From Panagrolaimus kolymaensis (Eukaryota > Nematoda > Chromadorea > Rhabditida > Panagrolaimidae), in assembly GCA_028622995.1 (NCBI GenBank), contig JAJQJQ010000048.1:1798001-1862000 (forward strand): a DNA stretch of 64,000 nt, written 5' to 3'. Under the pieces are notes generated by a model, which was not told the origin of the DNA, ran no database searches, and saw nothing but the letters and a program-made list of their open reading frames with translations. Shown piece by piece: positions 1 through 11,800 of the stretch. Numbering within the stretch: the first letter of the stretch is position 1; each line of letters opens with the position of its first letter. Position numbers and translations under genes: made by a program.

Positions 1-445
1 AAATAAATATGCTTTATAAAAATTATTAAAGATTTATATTTAATTACAAAAAGTTGAAAGGGAAACACAGTAAAAAACATATATGATAGGAAAGTAATTA
101 TAAGAAAAATGAAAAAAAAAGTTTGATCTATTTATTCTTTTTTTTGTTGCTTTTCTTCAAAATCCATCGAAAAATGCCTAATTTTAGCATCTTTCTTTTT
201 TTTTAAATCTTTGAAAATATTTTACAACATTTAAATTTGTGTCGCCACGCGAAGTTTCCATTTTTTTCTATGTTAAAGAAATTCTAATATTTATCATTTA
301 AAAAAATTATCAAACTAACTTTAAGTTCTGATTATATTTATTTCCAGAGAAAAAACAAAAAAATATATAAGTTGTGGATAAAAAACAAATAAAAACTTAA
401 ACATTCATAAAATTACGAAAAAAAATCGTAAAAACTTTTAAACAT
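1..445. other. intergenic, no gene seen
   Basis: This is AT-rich sequence with poly-A and poly-T runs. I see no reading frame, tRNA or repeat end in it. It is the 3' flank of the minus-strand F-box-like gene that follows. Confidence 0.5.
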
Positions 446-1264
446 TTAAACTACTTTTGAGAATGAGTTAACTCTTCCTAGCCAAATTTGTAATGTCATT
501 CCAAAACATCCTTCTTTCAATGTTTCAAGTTTGGCATAAATTTTTTCGTAATAAGTATGTAAAATTGGATAACGAAATCGAAAATTGAAGTATGAATCGT
601 CGCTAGCATGGTTTTTGACAAAATCAATTAATAATTCAACATCTATTTCTTCCATGAGATCGACAAAATTAATATGGCATGTTTTTAGTTTATGAAGTTT
701 GAAAGCAGCTGAATTCATATTTTGGAATATTTTTTCTGTGACTCCTTTAACATTATGGTCATAATAGAAGTAAGTCAAATGTGGAGTTTTTTGAAGTATA
801 ACATCCATAGAAACTTTATTCCCATCTTCATCTAAAATTATCGTTTTTTGCATCCAAACATAATTTATTTTTTGATTTTGTATTAAACAGTCATATTCGT
901 TCAAAGTCAAATTTACATCATAAATATGCAACCTTGAATATTTATAAAAACAAATATATTCCAATAATTTTGGCAAAACATAATTTTCCTTAAAAAATAA
1001 ACAATGGGGCACGCGTGAAATTCTTTGTAAAAAGTATTTATAAAATTCGTATAATTCACCATTCCATAAGTTGAGAGCTTCATCAACAAACTTTCTATTT
1101 TTAATGTAAAAATATTTGCAGGTTTTTAATAGTTTCAAATAAACAGCAGCTTTTGATACATTCTTAATCATATAATAAATTGAATCAAATGGCAAAGAAA
1201 ATTTCTGGCGATAAGGAGCAACAAAAGTATATTTTTGTAAAAAAAGTTCTGAATTTTGGTGCAT
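446..1264 (-). CDS. F-box-like paralog (Panagrolaimid-type), 272 aa, apparently single exon
   Basis: The start is the ATG at 1264, giving MHQNSELF; the reading frame runs further upstream but without an ATG. Near the N-terminus lies an F-box-like helix set (QKFSLPFDSIYYMIKN then LLKTCKYFY), the same pattern as in the other paralogs of this window. The remainder is an unassigned, aromatic-rich region that probably forms a substrate-binding repeat domain. F-box proteins act as substrate adaptors of SCF ubiquitin ligases; that role is inferred from the weak F-box match only. The nearest relatives in the window are the two broken copies at 2013-2357 and 5041-5583. This one has no internal stop and looks intact. 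No intron signal is evident. Confidence 0.65.
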   Translation of the reverse strand: MHQNSELFLQKYTFVAPYRQKFSLPFDSIYYMIKNVSKAAVYLKLLKTCKYFYIKNRKFVDEALNLWNGELYEFYKYFLQRISRVPHCLFFKENYVLPKLLEYICFYKYSRLHIYDVNLTLNEYDCLIQNQKINYVWMQKTIILDEDGNKVSMDVILQKTPHLTYFYYDHNVKGVTEKIFQNMNSAAFKLHKLKTCHINFVDLMEEIDVELLIDFVKNHASDDSYFNFRFRYPILHTYYEKIYAKLETLKEGCFGMTLQIWLGRVNSFSKVV

Positions 1265-1609
1265 TTTGTATGAGCTAGTGAAATAAAAAAATGAAGTAAA
1301 ATAAAATACAAAAGTTGAGAGAGAAATGATCCACAAAAAAAAGTGGTTTGAAGAATGATTTTTTCTTCACTTTTTTTTGCCATACTCCATTTTTTATTTA
1401 TACAATACAATAATACAAAATAACCTTAGGCGATAATGGAGTTATTTCGTTGACATTTTTATCATATAAATAAAAAAAGGTCAAATTTCAAGATCTCCAA
1501 AACAACGATATATTTATTTTAAAAGTGAATTTTTAATAAGTCATAAACATAACAAAGTAAAACTAATAAAAAATTACAGAGAATCTTCTTTTTTTTTGTA
1601 TTTTTTTTA

Positions 1610-1906
1610 TTTGCGAGCAGGGTTGCACGAAATTTCGTTTCATCTTTCGCTTTCGCGAAATTTCGCGTGTTTTTCCAATTTCGTTTCGTTTCGCGTTTCG
1701 CGAAATTTTTTAAAAAATTTCGTAGAAAAAAATAGATACAAAATTACCAAAATTTCAGAAAAAATTTCGTTTCGTTTCGCAATTTCGCGAAATTTCGCGC
1801 ATTTTTGACTTTCGCATTTCGTTTCGCAGCAACGAAATAAAATTTCATCAATTTCGTCTTTCGCGAAAGCGAAATTTTTTCACTTTCGTGCAACCCTGTT
1901 TGCGAG
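1610..1906. mobile_element. non-autonomous hAT-type MITE (281 bp) with 8 bp target duplication
   Basis: The element itself is 1618-1898. It starts CAGGGTTGCACGAAA and ends with the exact reverse complement of that 15 bp. It is flanked on both sides by the same 8 bp, TTTGCGAG (1610-1617 and 1899-1906). An 8 bp duplication and a CAGGG terminus are typical of hAT superfamily elements. The interior is built of repeated TTTCGCGAAATTTCG-like units on both strands and has no transposase. The perfect target duplication suggests a fairly recent insertion. Confidence 0.87.
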
Positions 1907-2012
1907 TCCCAAATCAATTTTAATTATGTCATTAAAAAAACATCAAAAAACTCATCTAAATTTTTTTATAACAAAATAAAAAATAACAAAAAAATAGTAT
2001 CCATAAAATTAT

Positions 2013-2357
2013 TCATTCATAAAATGGACAGATTTCAATATTAACATTTTCCAAGAAAATCTTTGCAATTTCAATAGCATTTTTAAGCATATTTAGATAC
2101 CATTGAGAAGTATCATCCGGAAGCCAAAAAGTAAAATTAGAGTTTTCATCGGCATTATATTTCAAAAATTCACAAAATATTTTTGAATCATTAACATTTT
2201 CTTCAAAAATAATTCCAATATCAAATCGAAATCGTTTGAACTTAAAATGCCTGAAAACTTTGTTCATATTTTTAAGTTTTGTGATTGAAAAAATTTCATC
2301 GATTTTGCAATAATAAAAGTGAGTAATATGTGGAATTATTTGGAATATAAAACTCAT
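2013..2357 (-). pseudogene. F-box-like paralog, C-terminal fragment
   Basis: The 114-codon frame aligns with the C-terminal part of the intact gene at 446-1264: the segment beginning FQIIPHITHFYY corresponds to LQKTPHLTYFYY there. The F-box-like N-terminal half is missing. Just upstream of the first ATG (2357) the sequence turns into unrelated noncoding DNA, so the 5' half has been removed or displaced. It is not simply the other half of the fragment at 5041-5583: the two overlap by about 30 homologous but non-identical residues, so they derive from two separate paralogs. Confidence 0.65.
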
Positions 2358-3002
2358 TTTTTTTAAAAATCGAGCTTCAGCCGGAACAGGAAAATTTTTT
2401 TTTTGCTTTTTCCTTACTAAAAACTCGATCCTAGGGGTTTCTAACTATGAAAATCACGAAAATAGAGGCCGTTTTGCCATATGATATACTCATTCTGGAG
2501 ATACAGTAACCTAAATAGCATAATTCTAAAATTTTATATTTTGTTTTATTCATTAAAGTTTTATATACCATTCGATTCGTAAAAATGTGCTGAACAACAT
2601 TGTAATTGATACCAACCTTCGATGTCCATATAAAAATAGCACTATGCCGCTATCAAAGTGAATAAATTATGGGCTCGCAAGGAAAAGTATGTCGTAAAGT
2701 CCGATTTGGGGAGTTTTCTCAACGGAATAAAATTCTCCATGTATTTTTGCATATTTGTACCGAAAAAAACAAAAAATTTTAAAGCAATACGTATACCTCC
2801 CTCCAACACCAATATAGTACACCAATATGAGGTATATGGACATGTATATCATAAATACATGAAAAAATTCCAAAATCTATCCAAAAACGTAGAAAAAATT
2901 ATTTTATGATTTTACAAATCGAGAAAAAAAAATATTCCTAGACTAAATAATTTTTCCTGAATTTTAGAAGTTTAATAGTAGCACCACGGCGGTATAAAGT
3001 CA
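2358..3002. other. unassigned noncoding stretch between gene fragment and foldback element
   Basis: I see no credible gene here; short frames on both strands are poor in coding signal. The text is less AT-rich than the intergenic average, with phrases such as a GCC ATATGATATACTC run near 2475, and looks transposon-derived. It may be an outer part of the foldback element, but I find no inverted partner for it on the right side. Confidence 0.3.
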
Positions 3003-5029
3003 ACGGTTCAAATGGAAATGAAAAATTTGGTCGTTGGTGGTCGAAATGCCAAAAACCAAAGGAAAAGCAATTTCTTTTGTAAAAAATGGCTGTTTTTTTG
3101 CATATTTAATTATAATTCTCTATGGATATTCAGTTGAAAAATATTGAAACTCTCACAGAATTTGTAATCGAATATTGCGGAAAATATGGTGTAAACAGAT
3201 TTTCATAAAAAAAGCACTGAGCCGAAATCCTGCCGTAAGAGTTTTGTGCATTTTGGTCATTTTTCCATTAGAAAAAGTGCCTTTTTTTACAACTTTTTTA
3301 GAAACAATTATGGCTCAATTAATTAAGTTGCTTTAATTTTATTCTGTGATATTGAAAATCTATAATCTTATCTTGCCTACAAATTGGTATAATCAGTTTT
3401 TCCGAAGACGATCTTTTTCCGAAAATCGTGCCGTAAGAGTTTTTTTCATGCATGATAACATAGCTTTTTTAACAAAGTCCCAAGGAAAAGTATTTCATAA
3501 TTCAATATAAAAAATCGAAAATGGTCCAGAAACCATTAAATAAGTATCCCTTAAATTATGGGTAACAATTAAATATTTTTTTGTTCACTTAAATCATGCA
3601 CCACAACCACTTGAAGCTTATATAGTAGCATCATAGTAACAGATGATGTTCAAAAAGATCAAAATACTCAAAATGTGTGATTTAATTTTAAACTCATCAT
3701 TCCTAGAAGTAATTTGGGTCGTAGAAAACGAATTTGATAACCATTGGTCCATTTCATTATCTAGTTTATGAGTTATGAATTTTTTAAATATGCAAATTTT
3801 TCGCTTTGCTATAACTCCATTTTAAGCTTATCACCCTTAGTAATTATTATAAAATTCGGTTTCTACGACCAAAATTAGGCCTAGAAATGATGAAAGTAAG
3901 CCAAAATGGTTGATATTGAAAATAATAATTTTTTTTAGCATCGTCTGCTGCTATGATGCTATTATATAAGCTTCAAGTGGTTGTGGTGCAAAAGCAAGTT
4001 TAACAAAAAAATATTCAATTGTTACTAGAAATTCAAAGGAGATTTATTTTATCGTTTTTTGACCATTTTTGAATTTTTACAAGTGTTTATGAAATAGTTT
4101 TCCTTGGAACTTTGTCAAAAAAGCTATGTTATCATGCACGAAAAAAACTCTTACGTCAGGATTTTCGTAAAAAGATTGTCTTCGGAAAAACTGATTATAC
4201 CAATTTGTAGGCAAGATTAGATTATAACTTTTCAATATCACAGAATAAAATTAAAGCAACTTTACGAATTTAGCCATAATTGTTTATAAAAAAGTTGTAA
4301 AAAAAGTAAGTTTTTCTAACGTAAAAATGACCAAAATGTTCAAAACTCTTACGTCAGGATTTCGGCTCGTTGATTTTTTTATGAAAATCTATCTTCACGA
4401 TCTTATCCGCAATATTCGATTACAAATTCTGTGAGAGTTTCACTATTTTTCAACTGAATATCCATAGAGAATTATAATTAAATATGCAAAAAAACAGCCA
4501 TTTTTTACAAAAGAAATTGCTTTTCCTTTGGTTTTTGGCATTTCGACTAGTGTTAAATTCCCGATCCGACCGACAAAAAAGTCGGGAAATTCAAAAAAAG
4601 TCGGGGTAGAAATTGCTCTCGGTCGGAAAAGTCGGGAAAAAGTCGGGATAAAAATTTTTGTCGGTCGGGAATTCGGGGGATCGAAAAGTAGGGTATGGTG
4701 TTGGAATTTTTTTAATTAAATTCATTCTAAGAGTTAAAATATATAAAAATGAGCTATTAATGTAAATAAAATGTAAATAAAGGGTTTTTGGTTAAAATAA
4801 AGGTGAAAATGAATGATTTTTAAAATTAATATTATTATTTTTTATTTGTCGGGATAAAAAATGAGTCGGTCGGGAAAGTCGGGAAAATGTCGGGATAGAA
4901 ATTATCGTCGGTCGGGAAGTCGGTCGGGAAAAAGTCGGTCGGGAAGTCGGGAATTCCCGACTTTTCGGTCGGGGATTTAACACTAATTTCGACCACCAAC
5001 GACCAAATTTTTCATTTCCATTTGAACCG
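3003..5029. mobile_element. large foldback (palindromic) element, about 1.6 kb, interrupted by a hAT MITE
   Basis: The sequence from about 3003 to 3780 reappears, inverted and slightly diverged, from 5029 back to about 3800. For example, the left-arm GGTTCAAATGGAAATG block near 3005 pairs with its complement at about 5012-5027, and the segment near 3595-3640 pairs with 3965-3995. The arms are about 780 bp each with a short AT-rich centre near 3780-3800. No reading frame longer than a few dozen codons exists. I could not find a clear target duplication, so the outer ends are approximate. The right arm is split by the nested element at 4548-4985. Confidence 0.75.
4540..4993. mobile_element. non-autonomous hAT-type MITE (438 bp) nested in the foldback element
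   Basis: The element is 4548-4985 and is flanked by the perfect 8 bp duplication ATTTCGAC (4540-4547 and 4986-4993). The termini are TAGTGTTAAAT, inverted at the other end, extending imperfectly to about 20 bp. TAGTG plus an 8 bp duplication matches the hAT superfamily. The subterminal regions are crowded with GTCGGTCGGGAA-type iterations on both strands. No transposase is encoded. Removing the element and one duplication restores the pairing of the two foldback arms, which shows it is a later insertion. Confidence 0.87.
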
Positions 5030-5040
5030 AGCTTTTTCCA

Positions 5041-5583
5041 TCAGCTTGCTTCAAATGTTTTTTCAGTTATTCCTTTTATTTGATAATCAAAATATAGAGT
5101 GTGAACCTCAGGAATTTTTTGGAATATAATATCCATTGAAACTTGATTGTCGCTAGCGTCTTTGACTATGGTCCTTTCCATATAAAGGTTATAAATTTTT
5201 TGATTTTCAATTAAACAATCAAATTCTTTCAAAGTCAAATTTACATAAACAAAATGCAATATTGAATAACGATAAAAACAAATATTGTCCAAAATTGTTG
5301 GTAGGATATCATTTTTTTTAATACCCAAAAATTTTTTAAATAATGAGAAGTAATTAGCTTGGTTTGTTACATCATTTTTCCAAAATTTGGCAGCCTTTTT
5401 TAAGATTTTTGTATTTTTAAAATAAAAGTATTTACAAGTTTGTAGTAATTTTAAATATACAGCAGTTTTTGATTCATTCTTTATCATATAAATAATTGTT
5501 TCGAATGGCAATGAAAATTTCTGACGATAAGGAACATTGAAAGTATAATTTTGAAGAAGAAAAAGTTCTTGATTTTGAGACAT
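5041..5583 (-). pseudogene. F-box-like paralog, N-terminal 180 codons, truncated at the foldback element
   Basis: The ATG at 5583 gives MSQNQELF, matching the start of the intact paralog at 1264. The F-box-like segment is well kept (QKFSLPFETIIYMIKN and LLQTCKYFYFKN). Homology to the intact copy continues up to GITEKTFEAS and then a stop occurs at 5041-5043, where the intact copy goes on for about 90 more residues. The break lies only about 12 bp from the end of the foldback element, so truncation by that insertion or an associated rearrangement is likely. It could still yield a short protein with the F-box part alone. Confidence 0.65.
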
Positions 5584-5884
5584 TTTAATATCGGCTTTTG
5601 AGAAGGAAGAAAAGATAGGAATATAAAAACTTTGAGAGAGAGAAATAATCATAAAAGAGGATGACCAAAAAATAATTTCATTAGGAGTTGTTTTTGTTTT
5701 TACCAAACAGCATTTTTTTATATATCCAACGAAAATAACTTACAGCATAATAGGAGGTGTATATTCTTGATCTTAGAAAAGAAATAAAAAACAATAAGTT
5801 GTAAGCTTCCAAAAACATTCGTTATTTCATTATTCAAAATAGAAATTAGATTATTTAAAACTGTATTAAATTTATTTTTAAGAT
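5584..5884. other. 5' flank of truncated F-box-like gene and edge of satellite
   Basis: AT-rich sequence without a supported gene. The last part, from about 5840, may be a very decayed satellite monomer, but it cannot be aligned with confidence. Confidence 0.35.
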
Positions 5885-8800
5885 GACATTTGCTATAATT
5901 TTTACTTAACAAGCCATAATCACTTTTTCTTGCTTTTAAGTTTTAATAAAAAAGATAAAAAGTGTTCAGTAAATGTCCGAAACACCGATTTTAGAAATTA
6001 AGAAAATTCATATTTTAGGCTCCATTTGCTTTAAATCTTACTTAACAAGCCTGATTCAATTTTTCTTGCATTCATGTTTTAATAAAAAAGATAAAATGCG
6101 TTCAGTAAATGTCCGAAACACCGATTTTAGAAATTAAGAAAATTCATATTTTAGGTTCCATTTGCTTTAAATCTCACTACATCATTCTGATTCAATTTTT
6201 CTTGCATTCATGTTTTAATAAAAAAGATAAAATGCGTTCAGTAAATGTCCGAAACACCGATTTTAGAAATTAAGAAAATTCATATTTTAGGTTCCATTTG
6301 CTTTAAATCTCACTACATCATTCTGATTCAATTTTTCTTGCATTCATGTTTTAATAAAAAAGATAAAATGCGTTCAGTAAATGTCCGAAACACCGATTTT
6401 AGAAATTAAGAAAATTCATATTTTAGGTTCCATTTGCTTTAAATCTCACTACACCATTCTGATTCAATTTTTCTTGCTTTCAAGTTTTAATAAAAAAGAT
6501 AAAATGCGTTCAGTAAATGTCCGAAACACCGATTTTAGAAATTAAGAAAATTCATATTTTAGGTTCCATTTGCTTTAAATCTCACTACACCATTCTGAAT
6601 CAATTTTTCTTGCATTCATGTTTTAATAAAAAAGATAAAATGCGTTCAGTAAATGTCCGAAACACCGATTTTAGAAATTAAGAAAATTCATATTTTAGGT
6701 TCCATTTGCTTTTTAATCTCACTACACCATTCTGATTCAATTTTTCTTGCTTTCATGTTTTAATAAAAAAGATAAAATGCGTTCAGTAAATGTCCGAAAC
6801 ACCGATTTTAGAAATTAAGAAAATTCATATTTTAGGTTCCATTTGCTTTAAATCTCCCTACACCATTCTGAATCAATTTTTCTTGCTTTCATGTTTTAAT
6901 AAAAAAGATAAAATGCGTTCAGTAAATGTCCGAAACACCGATTTTAGAAATTAAGAAAATTCATATTTTAGGTTCCATTTGCTTTAAATCTCACTACATC
7001 ATTCTGATTCAATTTTTCTTGCATTCATGTTTTAATAAAAAAGATAAAATGCGTTCAGTAAATGTCCGAAACACCGATTTTAGAAATTAAGAAAATTCAT
7101 ATTTTAGGTTCCATTTGCTTTAAATCTCCCTACACCATTCTGATTCAATTTTTCTTGCATTCATGTTTTAATAAAAAAGATAAAATGCGTTCAGTAAATG
7201 TCCGAAACACCGATTTTAGAATATAAGAAAATTCATATTTTAGGTTCCATTTGCTTTAAATCTCACTACATCATTCTGATTCAATTTTTCTTGCATTCAT
7301 GTTTTAATAAAAAAGATAAAATGCGTTCAGTAAATGTCCGAAACACCGATTTTAGAAATTAAGAAAATTCATATTTTAGGTTCCATTTGCTTTAAATCTC
7401 CCTACACCATTCTGAATCAATTTTTCTTGCTTTCATGTTTTAATAAAAAAGATAAAATGCGTTCAGTAAATGTCCGAAACACCGATTTTAGAAATTAAGA
7501 AAATTCATATTTTAGGTTCCATTTGCTTTAAATCTCCCTACACCATTCTGAATCAATTTTTCTTGCTTTCATGTTTTAATAAAAAAGATAAAATGCGTTC
7601 AGTAAATGTCCGAAACACCGATTTTAGAAATTAAGAAAATTCATATTTTAGGTTCCATTTGCTTTAAATCTCCCTACACCATTCTGAATCAATTTTTCTT
7701 GCTTTCATGTTTTAATAAAAAAGATAAAATGCGTTCAGTAAATGTCCGAAACACCGATTTTAGAAATTAAGAAAATTCATATTTTAGGTTCCATTTGCTT
7801 TAAATCTCCCTACACCATTCTGAATCAATTTTTCTTGCATTCATGTTTTAATAAAAAAGATAAAATGCGTTCAGTAAATGTCCGAAACACCGATTTTAGA
7901 AATTAAGAAAATTCATATTTTAGGTTCCATTTGCTTTAAATCTCCCTACACCATTCTGAATCAATTTTTCTTGCATTCATGTTTTAATAAAAAAGATAAA
8001 ATGCGTTCAGTAAATGTCCGAAACACCGATTTTAGAAATTAAGAAAATTCATATTTTAGGTTCCATTTGCTTTAAATCTCCCTACACCATTCTGAATCAA
8101 TTTTTCTTGCATTCATGTTTTAATAAAAAAGATAAAATGCGTTCAGTAAATGTCCGAAACACCGATTTTAGAAATTAAGAAAATTCATATTTTAGGTTCC
8201 ATTTGCTTTAAATCTCCCTACACCATTCTGAATCAATTTTTCTTGCTTTCATGTTTTAATAAAAAAGATAAAATGCGTTCAGTAAATGTCCGAAACACCG
8301 ATTTTAGAAATTAAGAAAATTCATATTTTAGGTTCCATTTGCTTTAAATCTCCCTACACCATTCTGAATCAATTTTTCTTGCTTTCATGTTTTAATAAAA
8401 AAGATAAAATGCGTTCAGTAAATGTCCGAAACACCGATTTTAGAAATTAAGAAAATTCATATTTTAGGTTCCATTTGCTTTAAATCTCCCTACACCATTC
8501 TGAATCAATTTTTCTTGCTTTCATGTTTTAATAAAAAAGATAAAATGCGTTCAGTAAATGTCCGAAACACCGATTTTAGAAATTAAGAAAATTCATATTT
8601 TAGGTTCCATTTGCTTTAAATCTCCCTACACCATTCTGAATCAATTTTTCTTGCATTCATGTTTTAATAAAAAAGATAAAATGCGTTCAGTAAATGTCCG
8701 AAACACCGATTTTAGAAATTAAGAAAATTCATATTTTAGGTTCCATTTGCTTTAAATCTCCCTACACCATTCTGAATCAATTTTTCTTGCTTTCATGTTT

Positions 8801-11800
8801 TAATAAAAAAGATAAAATGCGTTCAGTAAATGTCCGAAACACCGATTTTAGAAATTAAGAAAATTCATATTTTAGGTTCCATTTGCTTTAAATCTCCCTA
8901 CACCATTCTGAATCAATTTTTCTTGCATTCATGTTTTAATAAAAAAGATAAAATGCGTTCAGTAAATGTCCGAAACACCGATTTTAGAAATTAAGAAAAT
9001 TCATATTTTAGGTTCCATTTGCTTTAAATCTCCCTACACCATTCTGAATCAATTTTTCTTGCATTCATGTTTTAATAAAAAAGATAAAATGCGTTCAGTA
9101 AATGTCCGAAACACCGATTTTAGAAATTAAGAAAATTCATATTTTAGGTTCCATTTGCTTTAAATCTCCCTACACCATTCTGAATCAATTTTTCTTGCAT
9201 TCATGTTTTAATAAAAAAGATAAAATGCGTTCAGTAAATGTCCGAAACACCGATTTTAGAAATTAAGAAAATTCATATTTTAGGTTCCATTTGCTTTAAA
9301 TCTCCCTACACCATTCTGAATCAATTTTTCTTGCTTTCATGTTTTAATAAAAAAGATAAAATGCGTTCAGTAAATGTCCGAAACACCGATTTTAGAAATT
9401 AAGAAAATTCATATTTTAGGTTCCATTTGCTTTAAATCTCCCTACACCATTCTGAATCAATTTTTCTTGCTTTCATGTTTTAATAAAAAAGATAAAATGC
9501 GTTCAGTAAATGTCCGAAACACCGATTTTAGAAATTAAGAAAATTCATATTTTAGGTTCCATTTGCTTTAAATCTCCCTACACCATTCTGAATCAATTTT
9601 TCTTGCTTTCATGTTTTAATAAAAAAGATAAAATGCGTTCAGTAAATGTCCGAAACACCGATTTTAGAAATTAAGAAAATTCATATTTTAGGTTCCATTT
9701 GCTTTAAATCTCCCTACACCATTCTGAATCAATTTTTCTTGCTTTCATGTTTTAATAAAAAAGATAAAATGCGTTCAGTAAATGTCCGAAACACCGATTT
9801 TAGAAATTAAGAAAATTCATATTTTAGGTTCCATTTGCTTTAAATCTCCCTACACCATTCTGAATCAATTTTTCTTGCATTCATGTTTTAATAAAAAAGA
9901 TAAAATGCGTTCAGTAAATGTCCGAAACACCGATTTTAGAAATTAAGAAAATTCATATTTTAGGTTCCATTTGCTTTAAATCTCCCTACACCATTCTGAA
10001 TCAATTTTTCTTGCATTCATGTTTTAATAAAAAAGATAAAATGCGTTCAGTAAATGTCCGAAACACCGATTTTAGAAATTAAGAAAATTCATATTTTAGG
10101 TTCCATTTGCTTTAAATCTCCCTACACCATTCTGAATCAATTTTTCTTGCATTCATGTTTTAATAAAAAAGATAAAATGCGTTCAGTAAATGTCCGAAAC
10201 ACCGATTTTAGAAATTAAGAAAATTCATATTTTAGGTTCCATTTGCTTTAAATCTCCCTACACCATTCTGAATCAATTTTTCTTGCTTTCATGTTTTAAT
10301 AAAAAAGATAAAATGCGTTCAGTAAATGTCCGAAACACCGATTTTAGAAATTAAGAAAATTCATATTTTAGGTTCCATTTGCTTTAAATCTCCCTACACC
10401 ATTCTGAATCAATTTTTCTTGCTTTCATGTTTTAATAAAAAAGATAAAATGCGTTCAGTAAATGTCCGAAACACCGATTTTAGAAATTAAGAAAATTCAT
10501 ATTTTAGGTTCCATTTGCTTTAAATCTCCCTACACCATTCTGAATCAATTTTTCTTGCATTCATGTTTTAATAAAAAAGATAAAATGCGTTCAGTAAATG
10601 TCCGAAACACCGATTTTAGAAATTAAGAAAATTCATATTTTAGGTTCCATTTGCTTTAAATCTCCCTACACCATTCTGAATCAATTTTTCTTGCATTCAT
10701 GTTTTAATAAAAAAGATAAAATGCGTTCAGTAAATGTCCGAAACACCGATTTTAGAAATTAAGAAAATTCATATTTTAGGTTCCATTTGCTTTAAATCTC
10801 CCTACACCATTCTGAATCAATTTTTCTTGCATTCATGTTTTAATAAAAAAGATAAAATGCGTTCAGTAAATGTCCGAAACACCGATTTTAGAAATTAAGA
10901 AAATTCATATTTTAGGTTCCATTTGCTTTAAATCTCCCTACACCATTCTGAATCAATTTTTCTTGCATTCATGTTTTAATAAAAAAGATAAAATGCGTTC
11001 AGTAAATGTCCGAAACACCGATTTTAGAAATTAAGAAAATTCATATTTTAGGTTCCATTTGCTTTAAATCTCCCTACACCATTCTGAATCAATTTTTCTT
11101 GCTTTCATGTTTTAATAAAAAAGATAAAATGCGTTCAGTAAATGTCCGAAACACCGATTTTAGAAATTAAGAAAATTCATATTTTAGGTTCCATTTGCTT
11201 TAAATCTCCCTACACCATTCTGAATCAATTTTTCTTGCTTTCATGTTTTAATAAAAAAGATAAAATGCGTTCAGTAAATGTCCGAAACACCGATTTTAGA
11301 AATTAAGAAAATTCATATTTTAGGTTCCATTTGCTTTAAATCTCCCTACACCATTCTGAATCAATTTTTCTTGCTTTCATGTTTTAATAAAAAAGATAAA
11401 ATGCGTTCAGTAAATGTCCGAAACACCGATTTTAGAAATTAAGAAAATTCATATTTTAGGTTCCATTTGCTTTAAATCTCCCTACACCATTCTGAATCAA
11501 TTTTTCTTGCTTTCATGTTTTAATAAAAAAGATAAAATGCGTTCAGTAAATGTCCGAAACACCGATTTTAGAAATTAAGAAAATTCATATTTTAGGTTCC
11601 ATTTGCTTTAAATCTCCCTACACCATTCTGAATCAATTTTTCTTGCATTCATGTTTTAATAAAAAAGATAAAATGCGTTCAGTAAATGTCCGAAACACCG
11701 ATTTTAGAAATTAAGAAAATTCATATTTTAGGTTCCATTTGCTTTAAATCTCCCTACACCATTCTGAATCAATTTTTCTTGCATTCATGTTTTAATAAAA

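Noticed and set aside
1168..1410. An 80-codon minus-strand frame overlapping the first F-box-like gene
   Set aside because: It overlaps the well-supported gene in another frame and has no homology to the family.
4528..4983. Two 63-codon frames on opposite strands
   Set aside because: They consist of translated MITE iterations (repeated Ser-Arg-Pro-Thr or Val-Gly-like strings) and lie wholly within the transposable element.
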